Assembly (NCBI GenBank): GCA_001769125.1
Contig: MEOG01000128.1
Span: 1-48,898 of the forward strand
Length of the DNA stretch: 48,898 nt
Source of the DNA: Bacteroidetes bacterium GWF2_35_48
Lineage (GTDB): Bacteria; Bacteroidota; Bacteroidia; Bacteroidales; GWF2-35-48
Reading direction: 5' to 3'
The translations under genes and the position numbers were made by a program. The notes under the pieces were generated by a model, which searched no databases, had not been told where the DNA came from, and saw only the letters and a program-made list of their open reading frames with translations. Below, piece after piece: positions 26,686 to 35,694 of the stretch (its first letter is position 1; every line of letters starts with the position of its first letter).

Positions 26686-26757
26686 AAAAATGATTTTATA
26701 AAAGCGTTAGGTCAAAAGTGGTAAATGGTTACCAGCAAACAACAATCTTCAACCTTC

Positions 26758-26783
26758 AACTTGTAACTTGTAACTTGCAACCT
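26758..26783. repeat. Tandem 7-bp repeat between kinase and regulator
   Basis: AACTTGT, AACTTGT, AACTTGC and AACCT run in tandem in the 127-bp gap between the kinase stop and the regulator start. Such short arrays are variable in this phylum. They could alter spacing or expression of the regulator, but no function is visible. Confidence 0.6.
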
Positions 26784-26812
26784 AAAAACACACACATACA
26801 TCCAAAAATTAT

Positions 26813-27478
26813 ATGGAAAACGAACAAATAAAAATAATACTTGTAGACGATCATCAGGTTGTGCGTGGCGGAACCAAAGCTGTACTGATACCACACAAAA
26901 ATATTAAAGTTCTTGCTGAAGCATCAAACGGTGAGGAACTTTTTAAATTACTGGAATCGCACAAGCCAGATATTGTTTTACTTGATATTTCCTTACCCAA
27001 AATGGATGGTATTGAAATAACCCGGATTTTACAAAAAAATCATCCTGAAATTAAAGTAATAATTTTTTCCGGGAAAACAGATGAAGATTCAATTTTTGAT
27101 GCGCTTGGGGCTGGTGCAAAATCTTTTTTACCCAAAGATACGATTGGCGACGAAATTGTAGAAGCAATTAATGAAGTATCAAAGGGAAATGAATATTTGA
27201 GTTTTAATATCCCCAATACTATTCTGATTAAATACATGAAAAAAGACAGAATGGCCGAACGCTTCATTGAAAAAGATGTTAACCGGCTTACCAATCGTGA
27301 GCTGGAAATTTTAAAATTGATAGCAGAAGGGTTAAGCAGCAAAGAAATAGCAGCAAAATTATTTTTAAGTTTTCGCACTGTTGACACACACCGCAATAAT
27401 ATTATGCATAAACTACAGTTATACTCTCTCCAGGATCTTATCAAGTATGCGATAAAAAATAAAATAATACAGTTGTGA
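26813..27478 (+). CDS. NarL/FixJ-family response regulator
   Basis: The protein has 221 residues. The receiver domain has D12-D13, phospho-acceptor D58 (VLLDISLP), S86 (IIFSGKTDE) and K108 (SFLPKD). The LuxR-type HTH is at about residues 155-217 (TNRELEILKLIAEGLSSKEIAAKLFL, RTVDTHRNNIMHKL). It is the probable partner of the kinase 127 bp upstream. Its target is unknown; the secreted-protein promoters described at 21054, 31507 and 38681 are candidates only by proximity. Confidence 0.95.
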   Translation: MENEQIKIILVDDHQVVRGGTKAVLIPHKNIKVLAEASNGEELFKLLESHKPDIVLLDISLPKMDGIEITRILQKNHPEIKVIIFSGKTDEDSIFDALGAGAKSFLPKDTIGDEIVEAINEVSKGNEYLSFNIPNTILIKYMKKDRMAERFIEKDVNRLTNRELEILKLIAEGLSSKEIAAKLFLSFRTVDTHRNNIMHKLQLYSLQDLIKYAIKNKIIQL

Positions 27479-27551
27479 AAAAAAGAAATACAATATTTAG
27501 CCCAAAAATTAATTGTGTTTTAGGAAAAGGAGTTTAAGCGATTGACGATAG

Positions 27552-27643
27552 ATAACTCAAAAGAGTTATTTAGATTACTTGCATTAAAAAATAAATTTAT
27601 TTGTTATATTTTTTTAATTTTGTCGTATTACTATTACGTAATA
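27552..27643 (+). promoter_or_regulatory. Palindromes and -7 box upstream of the methylase gene
   Basis: ATAACTC-AAAA-GAGTTAT lies at 27552-27569. A -7-like TAATTTTG lies at 27615-27622, and the perfect 12-bp palindrome TATTACGTAATA at 27632-27643, which ends 17 bp before the ATG at 27661. A palindrome just after the transcription start is where a repressor or the methylase itself might act. No -33 TTG was found at correct spacing. Confidence 0.4.
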
Positions 27644-27660
27644 ACTACAAAATTCTTTCA

Positions 27661-30600
27661 ATGAGTAATTCGTTAGAAAATATTTTAAATCAATTAAACC
27701 TGATTAAGCATAATGCCGTTTTTTTCAGAGAAGAGAAAAACGGACAGGTCTTTAATGGATTTTCATCAGAATTACAAAAGAAATTAGACATTATTAAACC
27801 AGATGCTTTTTTTGTTTTCAATCACCAACCGTTTATTTTATTTTTCGATTTAACACAAAATACAAAAACTGAAAAAGAAATCCATAAACAAGTTTGGTCT
27901 TTTGATAATGCGCCGGTTATTTTTATAATTAAACAAAAGGAAGTACAAATATTTAATGCTTTTCATTATAATAAAAACAATCAATGCTTAGATGAGATTC
28001 TTCTAACGGAAGAAGAAAGAAATAAGAAATTTTCATTTTGGAATTTACAAAGTGGTTTTACCTGGAAAAATTGGTTTCAGCAAGAATATTTAGAAAATAC
28101 AAGAAAAAATAATACTCGCAAAAGAGCCAACCAACAACTCTTCGAAAATATAAAACAAGTAAGAGAGGCTTTATCAGATCCTAAAACAAAAAATAGTTTA
28201 TCAGAGGATAACGCAAACACTCTAATATTACGGTTGATTTTTATACGCTACCTGATTGACAGAGGAGTCTGTATAGATGAGAATTATATTAGTGGAAAGG
28301 GTACAATAGAAAGGCGATTGAGTTTTTGTAAATTGATAGAAATTCCTTTAAAATTGAATCAATTATTCGATAAACTGAATGAAAAATTTAATGGCGTTTT
28401 ATTTAAAAACAACAACACTGCGCTTACAATAACTCAATCAAAGGCATTATCCAAGGTCTTTAATGGCGAAACTCCAGAGGAAGGCACATTATTTTATGGC
28501 TTTGGCTCTGAGTTTTATTTTGAAATATTCGATTTTTCAATTATACCTGTTGAGGTAATTTCCGGCATTTATGAATCATTAATTGATAAAGAAGCCCGAA
28601 AGTTGGATGCAGCTGTTTATACTCCTTCTTTTTTGGTAGAGTATATCCTTAATGACACAGTAGAGAAATATTTAAAAGATAATAACACTTCGGAATGTAA
28701 AATTTTTGATCCCTCAGTAGGGTCGGGTATTTTTCTGGTACAATCATTACGAAAGATGATTGATAAAGAAATTATTCTTAATAAAAAATTTAGTAAAAAA
28801 CAGTTTAGTGAGCGAATCAGAGAAATTGCCAAAAATAATCTGTTTGGAATAGACACAAATTTACAGGCATTAAAAGTAACTTGCTTTTCAATATATATTG
28901 CATTATTAGACTATCAGAAACCCAAAGATATAGATAAATACAAGTTCCCTGATCTTTTAGGTGAAAACCTATTTGAAGCAGATTTTTTTGATGAAGACAA
29001 ACCGTTTAATGAAATAATAAAAAAGCAAAATTTGAATTTCATTTTGGGTAATCCTCCTTGGAAAAGCGATAAAGAAGAAAAACATTTACAATGGCTCAAA
29101 AAGCATAAAAAAGTAACCGGAAGATTTGAAATTGCACAATCTTTTTTACTTCGTTCAAAAGATTTTATGCTGACACATACCCAATCTGCATTAATTGTAA
29201 CAAGTACTATTTTTTATAACGTAGCAAAAACAACAAAAGAATTTAAAAACGAATTTCTTACTACTTTTTGTATTAACAAATTTTTCGACTTATCTCCTGT
29301 TCGAAGATTAATTTTTGAAAAAAAAAATAGTCCGGCAAGTATTGTATATTATCGCTTATCCAAAGAAAAGGAATACCAGAATAATATAGTAAAACATCAA
29401 TCAATAAAATCTAATCTTTTTTTGAAACACTACAAAATGTTAGTGATTGAGAAATACGATCAAAAAGAGATTTTACAACACCATTTTATTGAAAACGATT
29501 GGATGTTTAAGGTGGCATTATATGGTAATACATTGGATTTCCATTTTTTGAAAAAATTTAAACATTTGCCGTGTAAAATTAAAGATCAGATTAATAAAGA
29601 TGAAGGATATACAGGAGCTGGAATTAAATCAAATATAGGAGATCATCATGCTGATTTTTTAATTGGAATGCCATTAATAGAGAACTCACAAATACAAGAA
29701 TATTATACATTTTTGAGCAAAGACCATAAGACTTTAACTAAAAAAGATGTTTATTATGAAAGTGGGAGGAAGAAGGAACTGTTTGTTGGTGGAAAAATAT
29801 TAATAAAAGAACAAGCTCGTAACGAAAGCGAAATAGTTATTTCATTCATTGATAAAAACTGCGTGTTTAAGAATGGAATATGGGGAATAACAGCTAAAAT
29901 AGAACTGCTGAAATTATTGTACGCAATTTGTATTTCAAAAGTATATACATATGATATATTTATGACATCTTGTTCTTGGGGAGTATCAACAAGACCTCAA
30001 ATAAGATTAAATGAAGAATATTTATCATTTCCTTTTATAGAGCCAAAGATTGAAAAACAAAAAGAATTAATTGGTTTAGTTAATAAATTTTTACAGCCAT
30101 TTAAGGATTATTATAAAAAGTTTACTTTAGGCGAACCAGAAGCGGATAAAAATATATTAAAGAAAATAAATGATGCTATCAATGACCTATACGGAGTCAA
30201 AGACTACGAGAAAGATTTGATAGATTATGTTCTAGATGTTTCACGTTATCAATTTCAGGAGAGCAAGCAGGAAAAATTTACCCGAGCCATACATAAGGAT
30301 TTACCATTCCTTGAAAAATATGCGGATGTCTTTTTAAAAGAATTTTCGAAAATATATACAGACGAATATATCCAAATTGAAGTATATCCGTTGGAGCATT
30401 TTATTGCCATGAATTTTGTTTTTTATAAAGAGAAACGGAACCTTGATAAAAGCATTATTTTTCCTACTGACAAAAAAGATGAAACAGCTATTCTTAAACG
30501 ATTAGCGAATAATTTGAGTATTTCTCAGATTACAAATTCTGAAGATTTTAGTAAAAATTTATTTGTACAAAAAGATATAAAAGGATTTGAAAAAAATTCA

Positions 30601-30732
30601 TTCTATATTATCAAGCCAAACGAATATAAATGCTGGCATCGGGCAATGGCTTGGTATGATGTTGCTGAAATTAAAGAGGCCATAGAAATCGCTGAAATAA
30701 ATCATTTAAAAGGAGTGCCAGATGAGTTTTAG
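27661..30732 (+). CDS. Eco57I-like N6-adenine DNA methyltransferase (type IIG-like)
   Basis: The start at MSNSLENIL (27661) gives 1023 residues. Motif I is D350-PSVGSG, and the catalytic motif IV is N464-P-P-W (NFILGNPPWKSD), so it should methylate adenine in DNA using S-adenosylmethionine. The region 560-780 looks like a target-recognition domain (IKDQINKDEGYTGAGIKSN; SRPQIRLNEEY-like stretch as in TaqI-type C-terminal domains). The N-terminal 120 residues resemble the nuclease part of type IIG enzymes (PFILFFDLTQ, then HKQVWSFDNAPVIFII), but no E-x-K can be seen there. The next gene overlaps by 11 bp and supplies a clear nuclease site. Together they look like a restriction-modification or related phage-defence unit. 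Confidence 0.88.
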   Translation: MSNSLENILNQLNLIKHNAVFFREEKNGQVFNGFSSELQKKLDIIKPDAFFVFNHQPFILFFDLTQNTKTEKEIHKQVWSFDNAPVIFIIKQKEVQIFNAFHYNKNNQCLDEILLTEEERNKKFSFWNLQSGFTWKNWFQQEYLENTRKNNTRKRANQQLFENIKQVREALSDPKTKNSLSEDNANTLILRLIFIRYLIDRGVCIDENYISGKGTIERRLSFCKLIEIPLKLNQLFDKLNEKFNGVLFKNNNTALTITQSKALSKVFNGETPEEGTLFYGFGSEFYFEIFDFSIIPVEVISGIYESLIDKEARKLDAAVYTPSFLVEYILNDTVEKYLKDNNTSECKIFDPSVGSGIFLVQSLRKMIDKEIILNKKFSKKQFSERIREIAKNNLFGIDTNLQALKVTCFSIYIALLDYQKPKDIDKYKFPDLLGENLFEADFFDEDKPFNEIIKKQNLNFILGNPPWKSDKEEKHLQWLKKHKKVTGRFEIAQSFLLRSKDFMLTHTQSALIVTSTIFYNVAKTTKEFKNEFLTTFCINKFFDLSPVRRLIFEKKNSPASIVYYRLSKEKEYQNNIVKHQSIKSNLFLKHYKMLVIEKYDQKEILQHHFIENDWMFKVALYGNTLDFHFLKKFKHLPCKIKDQINKDEGYTGAGIKSNIGDHHADFLIGMPLIENSQIQEYYTFLSKDHKTLTKKDVYYESGRKKELFVGGKILIKEQARNESEIVISFIDKNCVFKNGIWGITAKIELLKLLYAICISKVYTYDIFMTSCSWGVSTRPQIRLNEEYLSFPFIEPKIEKQKELIGLVNKFLQPFKDYYKKFTLGEPEADKNILKKINDAINDLYGVKDYEKDLIDYVLDVSRYQFQESKQEKFTRAIHKDLPFLEKYADVFLKEFSKIYTDEYIQIEVYPLEHFIAMNFVFYKEKRNLDKSIIFPTDKKDETAILKRLANNLSISQITNSEDFSKNLFVQKDIKGFEKNSFYIIKPNEYKCWHRAMAWYDVAEIKEAIEIAEINHLKGVPDEF

Positions 30733-31450
30733 TGCTTCTACATTTATAAGGGGTAGAAAAAGTATTACCTCAATTACAGATAATAGGATAAAGCATGTTT
30801 TATGGTATATTCTGGAATGCCATCGGATTTTTTTAAACGACAATATAACATATTCACTAAAGGAGATAAAAAATACCACCAAAATAAAACCGGAAGATTA
30901 TTTCAGAACAAAATTTGTAGATAATTATTTACGGAAAAATAGAGGTTTATTACAGAGTTTTCAAATGGAAGACATTTTTTTCGGCAAAGAAGAAGTGGAA
31001 ATTTATGAAGATAACAGTGGAATTAAACAGGAAGATAAAATTGATATTTATGTTCGGGATGCCGGCTTGCAAAAGTATTGGAGTAATGAGGGGGAAGTAT
31101 ATTTTGCAATCGAATGTAAAAGAATAAAACAATTGTCCGACTCAAATATTTATATTTCTGATATTGACAAGTTCTGCAAACGAAATTATACAAATTTAAG
31201 ATTGCCTTTTGTAGGGCAAATTGCATTTATTGAAAACACAACATTGTCCCATGATCTTGTCGCCATTGAAATAAACAGTTATTTGAAAAAATCTACTTCA
31301 ATTATTACTGACAAATATCTTTCAAATATTAAACTACACAGTACAATAGACTGTTCTTATCATTCATTACATAAGAAGAACTTCCTGAAAAAGGAATCAT
31401 TTTTAATCTATCATCTGTTATTTAACTATTCATCAATCGTAACCGACTGA
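30722..31450 (+). CDS. PD-(D/E)XK nuclease partner of the methylase
   Basis: This 242-residue protein starts inside the last codons of the methylase (11-bp overlap), which implies coupled translation. I do not recognise a named family. Residues 105-133 hold the nuclease signature: D108 in KIDIYVRD, then E131-C-K133 in YFAIECKRIK, with beta strands around both. The N-terminal part (about 1-90) is helical and might contact DNA or the methylase (TDNRIKHVLWYILECHRIFL). The C-terminal part has a conserved-looking LPFVGQIAFIEN strand. The likely role is cleavage of DNA lacking the methylase mark, assisted by the upstream protein's recognition domain. Other options are a McrC- or DISARM-like accessory nuclease. 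Confidence 0.7.
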   Translation: MSFSASTFIRGRKSITSITDNRIKHVLWYILECHRIFLNDNITYSLKEIKNTTKIKPEDYFRTKFVDNYLRKNRGLLQSFQMEDIFFGKEEVEIYEDNSGIKQEDKIDIYVRDAGLQKYWSNEGEVYFAIECKRIKQLSDSNIYISDIDKFCKRNYTNLRLPFVGQIAFIENTTLSHDLVAIEINSYLKKSTSIITDKYLSNIKLHSTIDCSYHSLHKKNFLKKESFLIYHLLFNYSSIVTD

Positions 31451-31461
31451 TATTTTTTTTA

Positions 31462-31488
31462 TTGTTTGAGTAATACCTTATCAAACAA
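31462..31488 (+). terminator. Weak hairpin after the nuclease gene
   Basis: TTGTTTGA (31462-31469) pairs with TCAAACAA (31481-31488) 12 bp after the nuclease stop; a T-rich stretch follows (ATTGTTTTC). The stem is AT-rich and moderate. Confidence 0.5.
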
Positions 31489-31506
31489 ATTGTTTTCTTG
31501 CATTCA

Positions 31507-31591
31507 CTACGTAAAAACACCTACTATTTCCTACTGACCCAAAATCCAACAATACCCGATTGATTCCACCTGCTTTTCAGCCGTATCTTTG
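31507..31591 (+). promoter_or_regulatory. Promoter with CTACGTA upstream element, ankyrin/surface operon
   Basis: CTACGTAA begins at 31507, exactly 53 bp before TTG (31560-31562). After a 21-bp spacer comes a perfect TATCTTTG (31584-31591), 16 bp before the ATG at 31608. The second half-site here is CACCTAC (31518-31524) instead of TACTTAG. Next to it is a further TCCTACTGA (31529-31537). Confidence 0.7.
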
Positions 31592-31607
31592 AATAAAAAA
31601 AGATACG

Positions 31608-32168
31608 ATGAAAAAAGTTATTACAATAGCGATACTGTTTTTTCTAACAATCGCGATTAAATCAGTACAGGCGCAAAACGAATTACTGACCGCTTCAGAA
31701 GTTGGAGATTTTTCTACTATAAAAAAATGTATTGAAAGAGGCGATGATGTAAATTTTTTTTTATATCATCCTCATTCCTCTGCCGATGATCATCATTCTT
31801 GCAACCACAGCGAAAATCGTACAGCTTTATTTTGGGCGGTACTTAGAAATGATTATGAGATTGCAGAATATTTACTACTGAACGGCGCAGATGCAAATCT
31901 CCATATTATTCATGGTACAACGGTTTTGCATTGGGCTGCTACAAAAGGAAATATCCAGATGATAAAACTGCTTCTAAATTACAAGGCAAATGTTAATGAA
32001 AAAGATGACAAGGGTCGCACGCCTCTAATGCTTGCCTGTTTTTACAATTTTTCAACAGATGCTGCTGATTTGCTCATGCTTTCTGGAGCCAGTTCGAAAG
32101 AAAAAGACGCCTTGGGAAATGATTTTGAATTTTATATTCAAAACAGCCTGAAAAAAAACAATCAATAA
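31608..32168 (+). CDS. Exported ankyrin-repeat protein
   Basis: The protein has 186 residues with signal peptide MKKVITIAILFFLTIAIKSVQAQ. Four ankyrin units follow: ELLTASEVGDFSTIKKCIER, TALFWAVLRNDYEIAEYLLL-NGADANL, TVLHWAATKGNIQMIKLLLN-YKANVNE and TPLMLACFYNFSTDAADLLM. A loop between units one and two is rich in histidine (HPHSSADDHHSCNHSE) and might bind metal or just be a spacer. First gene of the operon driven by the promoter at 31507; the CHU-type surface protein follows 10 bp later. It is probably periplasmic and binds a partner protein. Confidence 0.88.
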   Translation: MKKVITIAILFFLTIAIKSVQAQNELLTASEVGDFSTIKKCIERGDDVNFFLYHPHSSADDHHSCNHSENRTALFWAVLRNDYEIAEYLLLNGADANLHIIHGTTVLHWAATKGNIQMIKLLLNYKANVNEKDDKGRTPLMLACFYNFSTDAADLLMLSGASSKEKDALGNDFEFYIQNSLKKNNQ

Positions 32169-32178
32169 GCTAACAATT

Positions 32179-35100
32179 ATGGAAACTCAATATTTAAAAA
32201 ACGGAGATGAAAAAGACAATCATTCTGATGCGTTTTTTTCAGATATTAAAAAAATTAAAATTAAAAGAATAAATTTTACCTATAAATTTTTGTTCTCCTT
32301 TATCATTACCATTTTATTGATATTACTTATCTTAAACAATGTGTGTGCACAAAATTCTTGTGGCAATTCCGGATTTGAGTCCGATGATTTTACAGGTTGG
32401 ATCGGACAAACAGGAATTTCTCCTATGGGACCTGTTAATAATCCTGTAATGACAAATACCGGAATCGTTAATGGTCGTCATACAATAACAAGTGGAGGAA
32501 ACGATTGGGTATTGTCTCTGGCTGGTATTACATTGCCCAAAGTAGCTCCCAATGGAGGATTGCATAGTGTAAAGTTAGGGAATGAAAGCGTGGGCTCGGA
32601 AGCTGAACGATTAAGTTACAGATTTCTTGTTACACCCGATAATGCAAGTTTTGTTTATCAGTATGCAGTCGTTCTTAATGATCCGGGTCATGATGGAAGA
32701 CCCATGTTTACTATTTCTATTAAAACAACATTAGGAGAATCGGTTCCTTGTGGAGATTATAACGTGCAGGCCAATGCCGGAATTCCAGGTTTTTCTTATG
32801 TTAATATTGCAAACTATCCAACCGGACCTGCCAGTATAATTTACAAACAATGGACAAGTGTGCCTGTTAATTTGTATGACTACATTGGTGATTCCGTTGT
32901 AGTTGAATTTACAACAGCAGATTGCACCGCCGGAGAGCATTTTGGTTATGCTTATATTGATGCCTACTGCAACCAAATGGAGATAGAAACCAGTTATTGC
33001 GCAGGAGATCCTACCGCACAACTTACCGCCCCTTCGGGTTATCAATTTTATCAATGGATAAACGGACAATTAGGTCAAACAATTACATTGAATAATCCAC
33101 AAAACTTTGATAGTCTTACTGTGTTTATGACACCTGCAGAGGGTTGTGAGCAGATTCTTACGGTTTATATTGATTCGATACCAGTACCTGTTGCCTCATT
33201 TAACCATACGGAGGCTTGTGTTGATGAAATTATTCATTTTACAGATAGTTCGTATATTATTGGAATCGGTAATATTGTTACACATCATTGGATTTTTGAA
33301 AATGGGGATACTTCTGCAATTGCAAATCCTGATTACTCATTTTCATCGCTGGGGGATCATTTGGTGACACTTATCGTAACATCCGACAGAGGTTGTATTG
33401 ATACAATAATTCAAACAATAAATATTTCGGCTTGTCCATGTTTTACGCCTCCATTCACTATAGATATTATTCAACCTCCTTGCCATAACTCCAATGCTTT
33501 AGTACAATTTCAGGGAAGTGCAACAATTTCTGCTCAATTTATTTGGAATTTTGGACAGGGAACAGTACTGAATGGATCCGGTGCAGGGCCTTTCGAACTT
33601 TCATTTCCTCATGATAGTTTGGCTTATGTTGTTGCTTTATCGGTAACAGACTATGATACTTTAGGGAATGCCTGTGCGCCGGATTCTTCTTTTAATACTG
33701 TACTATTTCCGGCACCCATTTCAACATCAATATCTGTTGATAATGTTTCATGCCATGGTGGACAGGATGGTTCTGCAACTATAATTGCAAGTGGCGGAAC
33801 TCCTCCGTTTACGTATCAATGGAGCGATGCACAACAACAGCAAACGACAACAGCAGACAGCCTTTTTCAGGGAATGTATTATGTGAGTGTATATGATTTT
33901 AATAATTGTATTAAAACCGATTCTGCAATAATATCGCAACCATCTGCTTTTAGCGCAGTTTTAAACCCAACAGATTTGTTATGCTTTGGAAATAATTCCG
34001 GTTCTGTTTCTGTCTTTATGAATGGAGGAACTCCTCCCTTTTCGTTTGCATGGAGTAATGGACAAACAGTACAAAATCCTACAGGCTTGGCAGCAGGTAT
34101 TCATGTTGTGAATATTGAAGATGATGAAAATTGTATTTATACATATTCTGCAACGATTAATCAGCCAACACAACTAGCAGGACAAATTTCATTTATCGAA
34201 CCAAAATGTTATGGAGGTAGCGATGGCGAAGCCTTTGTTTCTGCAAGTGGTGGAACTCCTCCTTATACCTATTTTTGGAATACTTTTTCTGAGTCAGAGC
34301 ATATCACCGGGCTTTGGTCAAGCTTGTACAGTATGACCATAACTGATGCAAATAATTGCAGGCAGTATCTTTCATCTTCAATGAATGAACCGGAGCCTGT
34401 AATAGTAACGCTACCTTCCAGTTTTACAGCCTGTAAAAATCTGGTAACAACAATTACTGCTACTTCTATAGGAGGAACACCTCCTTACCTGTTTCATTGG
34501 AATAATGGAGCAACGGGTCAGCAAATTGTTTTAACACCAAGTAGTGTACACAATTTTAACGTTTATGTAACAGATGCAAATAATTGTATCAGCAATTCTG
34601 CCTATACAACGGTAAATGTTTATCCTGATATTGATATTTCACTTATACAAAGACTTGATTCTATTTGCCCGGGAGATACTGTAAGCATATTCCCACAAAT
34701 ACAAGGAGGGAAAGAGCCTTTTACTGTTTTACTGAACAATGGAGGTGTTCCTTCCCCATTTATCATTATTCCTGAATTTACACAAACATTCACTGTTTCT
34801 GTAAGAGACGATTGCGGACTGACAGATCAGGATTCGATTCATATTGTTGTTATGCCACTGCCTGAGATAAATATAGAAGCAGATATTTATAAAGGTTGCC
34901 AGCCTCTTACTGTTCATTTTCACGAAACAACACCCTTTACAGGTGAAACTTATATATGGCATTTTGATGATTGGGATGAAAACAATCTTTCACTTGCACA
35001 AAATCCCATTCATGTTTTTGATGAATTTGGAATTTATACAATTTCTCTTTTAGTAACATCAAAATTTGGTTGTAGGGCAAAATTAATTATTCCAAACATG

Positions 35101-35643
35101 ATAGAAGTTTATCCGAAACCAGAGGCTCGTTTTACTACCGATAAAAATCATGTTTCAATAAATTCTCCTTTGGTTTCTTACTTCGATAATTCCGTGGGAG
35201 CAGCGCAATACTGCTGGTCTTTTGGTGATGGAGATTCATCGTTGACGCAAAACCCTATGCATAGTTTTTACGATTATGGAGAATTTACAACAACCCTTAT
35301 AGTTACATCAGACAAGCAGTGTAAGGATACTGCAGAAGTTTTGATTATTGTGGAGGAAGATTTTACTTTTTATGCTCCATCTGCATTCTCACCCGATAAC
35401 GATGGACGGAATGATATGTTCAATGTTTTTGGTACGGGAATAAATGAAGACGATTTTTCTTTGATGATATATGATCGCTGGGGAGAACTAATATTCACTT
35501 CTGATAAATTGGAATATGGGTGGGATGGTAAAATTAAAGGAGAAAAAGTTGCAACAATTGGAACCTATGTGTGGATGGCAACATATCGCGACAGGAATAA
35601 AAATCAACACCAAAAATCAGGATATGTTACAGTAATACGATAG
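32179..35643 (+). CDS. Gliding-motility-associated C-terminal domain protein with SprB and PKD repeats
   Basis: The protein has 1154 residues. About 35 polar residues precede the export helix (FLFSFIITILLILLILNNVCAQ), an unusually long n-region. After a lectin-like head (SCGNSGFESDDFTGWIG...) come PKD domains (ACVDEIIHFTDSSYIIG...HWIFENGDTS), about four SprB repeats (VSCHGGQDGSATIIASGGTP; LLCFGNNSGSVSVFMNGGTP; PKCYGGSDGEAFVSASGGTP) and two more PKD domains. The C-terminal 90 residues are the gliding-motility-associated domain (FYAPSAFSPDNDGRNDMFNV...MIYDRWGELIF...GTYVWMATYRD), a T9SS type B signal. It is probably a surface adhesin. Confidence 0.93.
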   Translation: METQYLKNGDEKDNHSDAFFSDIKKIKIKRINFTYKFLFSFIITILLILLILNNVCAQNSCGNSGFESDDFTGWIGQTGISPMGPVNNPVMTNTGIVNGRHTITSGGNDWVLSLAGITLPKVAPNGGLHSVKLGNESVGSEAERLSYRFLVTPDNASFVYQYAVVLNDPGHDGRPMFTISIKTTLGESVPCGDYNVQANAGIPGFSYVNIANYPTGPASIIYKQWTSVPVNLYDYIGDSVVVEFTTADCTAGEHFGYAYIDAYCNQMEIETSYCAGDPTAQLTAPSGYQFYQWINGQLGQTITLNNPQNFDSLTVFMTPAEGCEQILTVYIDSIPVPVASFNHTEACVDEIIHFTDSSYIIGIGNIVTHHWIFENGDTSAIANPDYSFSSLGDHLVTLIVTSDRGCIDTIIQTINISACPCFTPPFTIDIIQPPCHNSNALVQFQGSATISAQFIWNFGQGTVLNGSGAGPFELSFPHDSLAYVVALSVTDYDTLGNACAPDSSFNTVLFPAPISTSISVDNVSCHGGQDGSATIIASGGTPPFTYQWSDAQQQQTTTADSLFQGMYYVSVYDFNNCIKTDSAIISQPSAFSAVLNPTDLLCFGNNSGSVSVFMNGGTPPFSFAWSNGQTVQNPTGLAAGIHVVNIEDDENCIYTYSATINQPTQLAGQISFIEPKCYGGSDGEAFVSASGGTPPYTYFWNTFSESEHITGLWSSLYSMTITDANNCRQYLSSSMNEPEPVIVTLPSSFTACKNLVTTITATSIGGTPPYLFHWNNGATGQQIVLTPSSVHNFNVYVTDANNCISNSAYTTVNVYPDIDISLIQRLDSICPGDTVSIFPQIQGGKEPFTVLLNNGGVPSPFIIIPEFTQTFTVSVRDDCGLTDQDSIHIVVMPLPEINIEADIYKGCQPLTVHFHETTPFTGETYIWHFDDWDENNLSLAQNPIHVFDEFGIYTISLLVTSKFGCRAKLIIPNMIEVYPKPEARFTTDKNHVSINSPLVSYFDNSVGAAQYCWSFGDGDSSLTQNPMHSFYDYGEFTTTLIVTSDKQCKDTAEVLIIVEEDFTFYAPSAFSPDNDGRNDMFNVFGTGINEDDFSLMIYDRWGELIFTSDKLEYGWDGKIKGEKVATIGTYVWMATYRDRNKNQHQKSGYVTVIR

Positions 35644-35680
35644 TAAAAAACAATGGCTATTATTTTATTTAATATTTATT

Positions 35681-35688
35681 AAAGGAGG
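35681..35688 (+). promoter_or_regulatory. Strong Shine-Dalgarno sequence
   Basis: AAAGGAGG lies 6 bp before the ATG at 35695. Clear Shine-Dalgarno sites are rare in Bacteroidota and in this window, so this gene may be translated unusually well or have been acquired. Confidence 0.7.
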
Positions 35689-35694
35689 AAAATT

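Noticed and set aside
27632-27643. TATTACGTAATA before the methylase as a copy of the CTACGTA element
   Set aside because: Position relative to the gene and the missing second half-site differ; kept as a separate palindrome.
27661-31450. BREX or DISARM system
   Set aside because: No helicase, phospholipase-D, PglZ, BrxC or DUF1998 genes flank the methylase.
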